From positions 1-45,060 of the forward strand of contig NZ_VIRF01000046.1 in the NCBI RefSeq assembly GCF_008107685.1: a stretch of DNA of 45,060 nucleotides. The letters are read 5' to 3'. The notes under the pieces were generated by a model that did not search any database, was not told where the DNA came from, and saw nothing but the letters and a program-made list of their open reading frames with translations. The stretch's first letter is position 1, and every line of letters starts with the position of its first letter. Shown here piece by piece: positions 42,201-45,060 of this stretch. The DNA comes from Novosphingobium sp. BW1. GTDB taxonomy: Bacteria > Pseudomonadota > Alphaproteobacteria > Sphingomonadales > Sphingomonadaceae. A program made the translations under genes and the position numbers.

Positions 42201-44537
42201 ATGCGCTCAAATGCCTTTCTGAACGCCAGCCTGCTGGCGCTGTCATCCGTGCTGGCGACCCCGGCCCTGGCGGCCAACGACGCTGCGGACGCCGCCAGCG
42301 ACGCAAGCCCCGCCACCGATGCCGCCACCTCCGCCGCCGCGCCCGCCGCCGCCGGTTCGCCCCGCAACGAAATCGTCGTCATCGGCACCGGCCAGACCCG
42401 CCAGGTCCAGGGCCTCACCGCCGAGGACATCGCTGTCGCCACGCCCGGCACCAGCCCGCTCGCCGTGCTCAGCAAGCTGCCCAGCGTCAACTTCCAGTCA
42501 GCATCCCCGCTCGGCACCAACGAGTGGACGACCCGCATCTCGGTGCGCGGCTTCACGCAGAACCAGCTGGGCTTCACGCTCGACGGCGTGCCGCTGGGCG
42601 ACATGAGCTATTCCAACTTCAATGGCCTCCACATCAGCCGCGCGATCACCTCGGACAACATCGGCATGACCGAGCTGTCGCAGGGTGCGGGCGCGCTCTC
42701 GACGGCCTCGAGCTCGAACCTGGGCGGCACGATCGCCTTTGAAAGCCTCGATCCCAGCTACGACATGGGCCTCACCACCGCGGCCACCTTCGGCAGCAAC
42801 GACGCCTGGCGCCTGTTCGCCCGCTTCGAGACCGGCGACCTTGGCGGCGGCGTGCGCGCCTACGTTACGGGCACCTACTCGGACACGCCCAAGTGGAAGG
42901 GCAAAGGCTCGCAGGAGCTGTGGCAGATCAACTCCAAGCTTGTCGCGCCGATGGGCGACCGCGGCGAGCTCAAGATCTTCGCCAACTACTCCGAGATGGC
43001 CGACGCCGACTACGCCGACCTGACGCCCGACATCCTCGACCGTCACGGCTATGACTGGGATTACCTGCGCTACGATTTCGAGACCGCGCAGGACATCGCC
43101 ACCAACCTGCAGAACGGCGTCTACACCGACGACTATGCAGGCTACGGCACGCTGACGGGCGATGATGCCTATTACGACGGGTATGGCCTGCGCAAGGACC
43201 TGCTGATCGGCATGAGCGTCGACTACGACCTCACCGACGAACTGCACGTGCGCGTCTCGCCGTACTACCACAACAACCGTGGTATCGGCACCTGGTGGAC
43301 GCCCTATGTCCCGACCCCCGGCGGCTCGAGCCTCTCGGTGCGTGGCACCGAGTACTTCATCAACCGCATGGGCGTCACCGGCAGCCTGTCGTACGACCTG
43401 TTCCGCGGCAACCAGATCGAAGTGGGCGGCTGGTACGAGGTCAACGACTACGACACCGCGCGTGACTACTTTGGCCTCGACGATGCCCCGACCTCGAGCA
43501 TCTCGCACCACGAGTTCCCCAAGAACCCGTTTGCGTACGACTACTTCTACAAGTTCGACATCAACACCTACCAGTACTACGTGCAGGACACCTGGGAGCT
43601 GACCGACAGCCTCAAGGTCTCGGGCGGCTGGAAGGGCATCCAGGTCGACATCGACGCCAGCAACGACCCCTCGCGCACCAGCGCCAGCTGGGCCACGCAA
43701 GGCTCGCTCACGGCCAAGGACATGTTCCTGCCGCAGGTCGGCGTGAACTTCCGCCCGATCTACGAAGTCGAGCTGTTCGGCAGCTACGCCGAGAACATGC
43801 GCGCCTTCACCACGACCCCGTTCGTGACTTCGCCCGAGCAGTTCGCCGCGATCCGTGAGCAGGGCCTCAAGCCCGAGACGTCCAAGACCTTCGAAGGCGG
43901 CCTGCGCTTCCACCTGGGCGACCTCGAAGCCTCGGTCGTGGGTTACCACGTGAAGTTCAACAACCGCCTCTTCTCGGTCTCGCCCTGCTCGGCGATCGAG
44001 AGCTGCCCCTCGGTCCTTAACAACGTCGGCTCGGTCACGACCAACGGCGTCGAGGTCACCGGCCAGTACCGCATCACCCCCGCCCTCTCGATCTACGGCG
44101 CCTATGCCTATACCGATGCGTCGTATGACGACGACGTGCTGAATGGCGCGGGCGAACTGGTCGCGGCTTCGGGCGGCAAGTCGGTCGTCGACCAGCCCGA
44201 GCACCTGATCAACGGTGAAATCTCGTACGACGATGGCACCTTCATCGGCCGCGCCCACGTCAACTACCAGTCCAAGCGCTACGCAACCTACGAGAACGAC
44301 CTCGCGTTCAAGGGCCGCGCGCTGGTCGACCTGACCATGGGTTATCGCTTCAACACCAACGACGCGCTCGATGGCACCGAGATCCAGCTCAACGTCACCA
44401 ACGTGACCGACGAGAAGTACGTCTCCACCATCGGCCAGTCGGGCGGATACCAGGCCAGCTACGCCCCGGGCGACTGGCAGTACTTCATGGTCGGCGCGCC
44501 GCGCCAGTGGTTCGTGACGCTCAAGAAGGCGTTCTGA
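42201..44537 (+). CDS. TonB-dependent receptor
   Basis: A 778-residue outer-membrane receptor with a signal peptide (1-24, ends TPALA), an Ala/Asp-rich linker and the TonB box NEIVVIG. The plug spans about 60-190 (VLSKLPSVNFQSASPLGTNE, SVRGFTQNQLGFTLDGVPLG) and the barrel ends in the aromatic VTLKKAF. The family differs from the receptor at 26609 and resembles receptors of broad or unknown ligand. The start ATG 42201 is close to GAGGGA; ATG 42189 is an alternative. It has its own upstream region and terminator and no copy of the locus operator, so co-regulation with the glycoprotein locus is not supported. Confidence 0.88.
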   Translation: MRSNAFLNASLLALSSVLATPALAANDAADAASDASPATDAATSAAAPAAAGSPRNEIVVIGTGQTRQVQGLTAEDIAVATPGTSPLAVLSKLPSVNFQSASPLGTNEWTTRISVRGFTQNQLGFTLDGVPLGDMSYSNFNGLHISRAITSDNIGMTELSQGAGALSTASSSNLGGTIAFESLDPSYDMGLTTAATFGSNDAWRLFARFETGDLGGGVRAYVTGTYSDTPKWKGKGSQELWQINSKLVAPMGDRGELKIFANYSEMADADYADLTPDILDRHGYDWDYLRYDFETAQDIATNLQNGVYTDDYAGYGTLTGDDAYYDGYGLRKDLLIGMSVDYDLTDELHVRVSPYYHNNRGIGTWWTPYVPTPGGSSLSVRGTEYFINRMGVTGSLSYDLFRGNQIEVGGWYEVNDYDTARDYFGLDDAPTSSISHHEFPKNPFAYDYFYKFDINTYQYYVQDTWELTDSLKVSGGWKGIQVDIDASNDPSRTSASWATQGSLTAKDMFLPQVGVNFRPIYEVELFGSYAENMRAFTTTPFVTSPEQFAAIREQGLKPETSKTFEGGLRFHLGDLEASVVGYHVKFNNRLFSVSPCSAIESCPSVLNNVGSVTTNGVEVTGQYRITPALSIYGAYAYTDASYDDDVLNGAGELVAASGGKSVVDQPEHLINGEISYDDGTFIGRAHVNYQSKRYATYENDLAFKGRALVDLTMGYRFNTNDALDGTEIQLNVTNVTDEKYVSTIGQSGGYQASYAPGDWQYFMVGAPRQWFVTLKKAF

Positions 44538-44570
44538 TCGACAGACCAGCCCGATAACGGCACACGAGGA

Positions 44571-44605
44571 AAGGGGGCGACCGCAAGGTTCGCCCCCTTC
44601 TTTTT
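44571..44605 (+). terminator. Intrinsic terminator after the second TonB receptor gene
   Basis: AAGGGGGCGA (44571-44580) pairs with TCGCCCCCTT (44590-44599), followed by CTTTTT. It is a strong rho-independent terminator 33 bases after the stop. Confidence 0.9.
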
Positions 44606-44729
44606 GGCCAGCCGACAAATAATCGCATGCAACGGCTGGCCGAACGAGAGAAGTGGCTCGGTTTGTCTGAACAGCCTTTGACGTTTGATAAGTGGATCGT
44701 CTGCGGTTTGGTTGTTCAAGCTGGCGCCT

Positions 44730-44778
44730 GCGGGGCGTCATGGAGGTCGGGCGTAGCCCGGCCGGAGTGACGCCCCGC
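44730..44778. repeat. Nested inverted repeat next to the IS3 transposase
   Basis: The outer arms GCGGGGCGTCA/TGACGCCCCGC (44730-44740, 44768-44778) are perfect. The inner arms GGTCGGGC/GCCCGGCC around GTA are near-perfect, so almost the whole 49 bases can form a cruciform. It lies 15 bases beyond the transposase stop, inside or at the end of the insertion element. The exact element boundary is not visible. Confidence 0.6.
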
Positions 44779-44792
44779 AAGTCGCGGCCAAT

Positions 44793-45060
44793 TCACGCTG
44801 CCACGGCCTGTGGCAGATTGTCAAAGTAGGTTTGATCGGGCGTACGTCCGCCGGGGCTCGAGTGAGGTCTCCGGGCGTTGTAGAAGCCCAGGTATCGGCC
44901 GATCGAACTGCGCGCTTCGCTGACGCATGCGTAGGCGTGCAGGTAGACTTCCTCGTACTTCACCGAGCGCCACAGCCGCTCGACCACGACATTGTCGCGC
45001 CAGGCGCCGCGGCCGTCCATGCTGATGGCGATACCCTCGCGCCGCAGCACGCCGGTGAAG
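44793..45060 (-). CDS. IS3-family transposase, C-terminal part (partial)
   Basis: An open frame enters from the right edge and ends at 44793. It encodes the last part of an IS3-type OrfB integrase core: ISMDGRGAWRDNVVVERLWR contains the final catalytic Glu of the DDE triad, and FYNARRPHSSPGGRTPDQTY is the usual C-terminus. The apparent ATG/GTG starts near 45050 are internal. It marks an insertion sequence bordering the locus; the N-terminal half, OrfA and the far terminal repeat are outside the window. Confidence 0.88.
   Translation of the reverse strand, partial: FTGVLRREGIAISMDGRGAWRDNVVVERLWRSVKYEEVYLHAYACVSEARSSIGRYLGFYNARRPHSSPGGRTPDQTYFDNLPQAVAA

Noticed and set aside
1..45060. CRISPR arrays, tRNA or rRNA genes, riboswitches
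   Set aside because: No regularly spaced repeats, cloverleaf-like or conserved RNA sequences were noticed while reading both strands. A covariance-model scan was not possible.

Overview
The window looks like the chromosome of a high-GC alphaproteobacterium of the Sphingomonadales (Novosphingobium/Sphingobium type). This rests on about two-thirds GC, TonB-dependent receptors of the Caulobacter/Xanthomonas/sphingomonad type, a LigAB-type extradiol dioxygenase and a sphingomonad-style IS3 element. No tRNA, rRNA or CRISPR was seen. All family names come from reading the proteins; no search was run.

Left part (1-13953): a mosaic of aromatic/xenobiotic catabolism genes, several of them decayed. 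Intact genes are an SsuD-like flavin monooxygenase translationally coupled to a nitrilase-fold protein lacking two of its three catalytic residues, a histidinol-dehydrogenase-like enzyme (HpsN type), an aldehyde dehydrogenase, an Asp/Glu-racemase-superfamily protein, an IclR regulator, two SDR dehydrogenases and LigA/LigB ring-cleavage subunits. Between them lie remnants of a methyltransferase, an unidentified short protein, an FAD hydroxylase, a fumarate-reductase/ketosteroid-dehydrogenase-like flavoprotein and a TonB receptor.

Central and right part (14068-41707): what I read as a locus for plant hydroxyproline-rich glycoproteins (extensin/arabinogalactan-protein type). Exported glycosidases would strip the glycan: GH127/146 beta-L-arabinofuranosidase, GH43, GH27 alpha-galactosidase and two large DUF5695-like proteins of unknown activity. 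A TonB receptor would import fragments. Peptidases (S9 DPP-like, M24 Xaa-Pro type, DUF885 and an unnamed secreted HExxH protein) would cut the Pro/Hyp-rich backbone. An APC permease would take up the amino acid. A 4-hydroxyproline epimerase, a DadA-like D-hydroxyproline dehydrogenase and a DapA-like deaminase would catabolise hydroxyproline, and a DpkA-like reductase would handle a cyclic imino acid. The final alpha-ketoglutarate-semialdehyde dehydrogenase is not evident inside the locus.

The strongest unifying signal is a palindrome centred on CGTATACG, mostly in the form ATATCGTATAC. It occurs in front of the dehydrogenase, the FadR-type GntR regulator, the deaminase, the TonB receptor, the GH127 gene and the second DUF5695 gene. 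These sites define a probable local regulon controlled by the GntR/FCD regulator at 18354. The right end holds a second TonB receptor without this operator and the 3' part of an IS3-family transposase that runs off the window.
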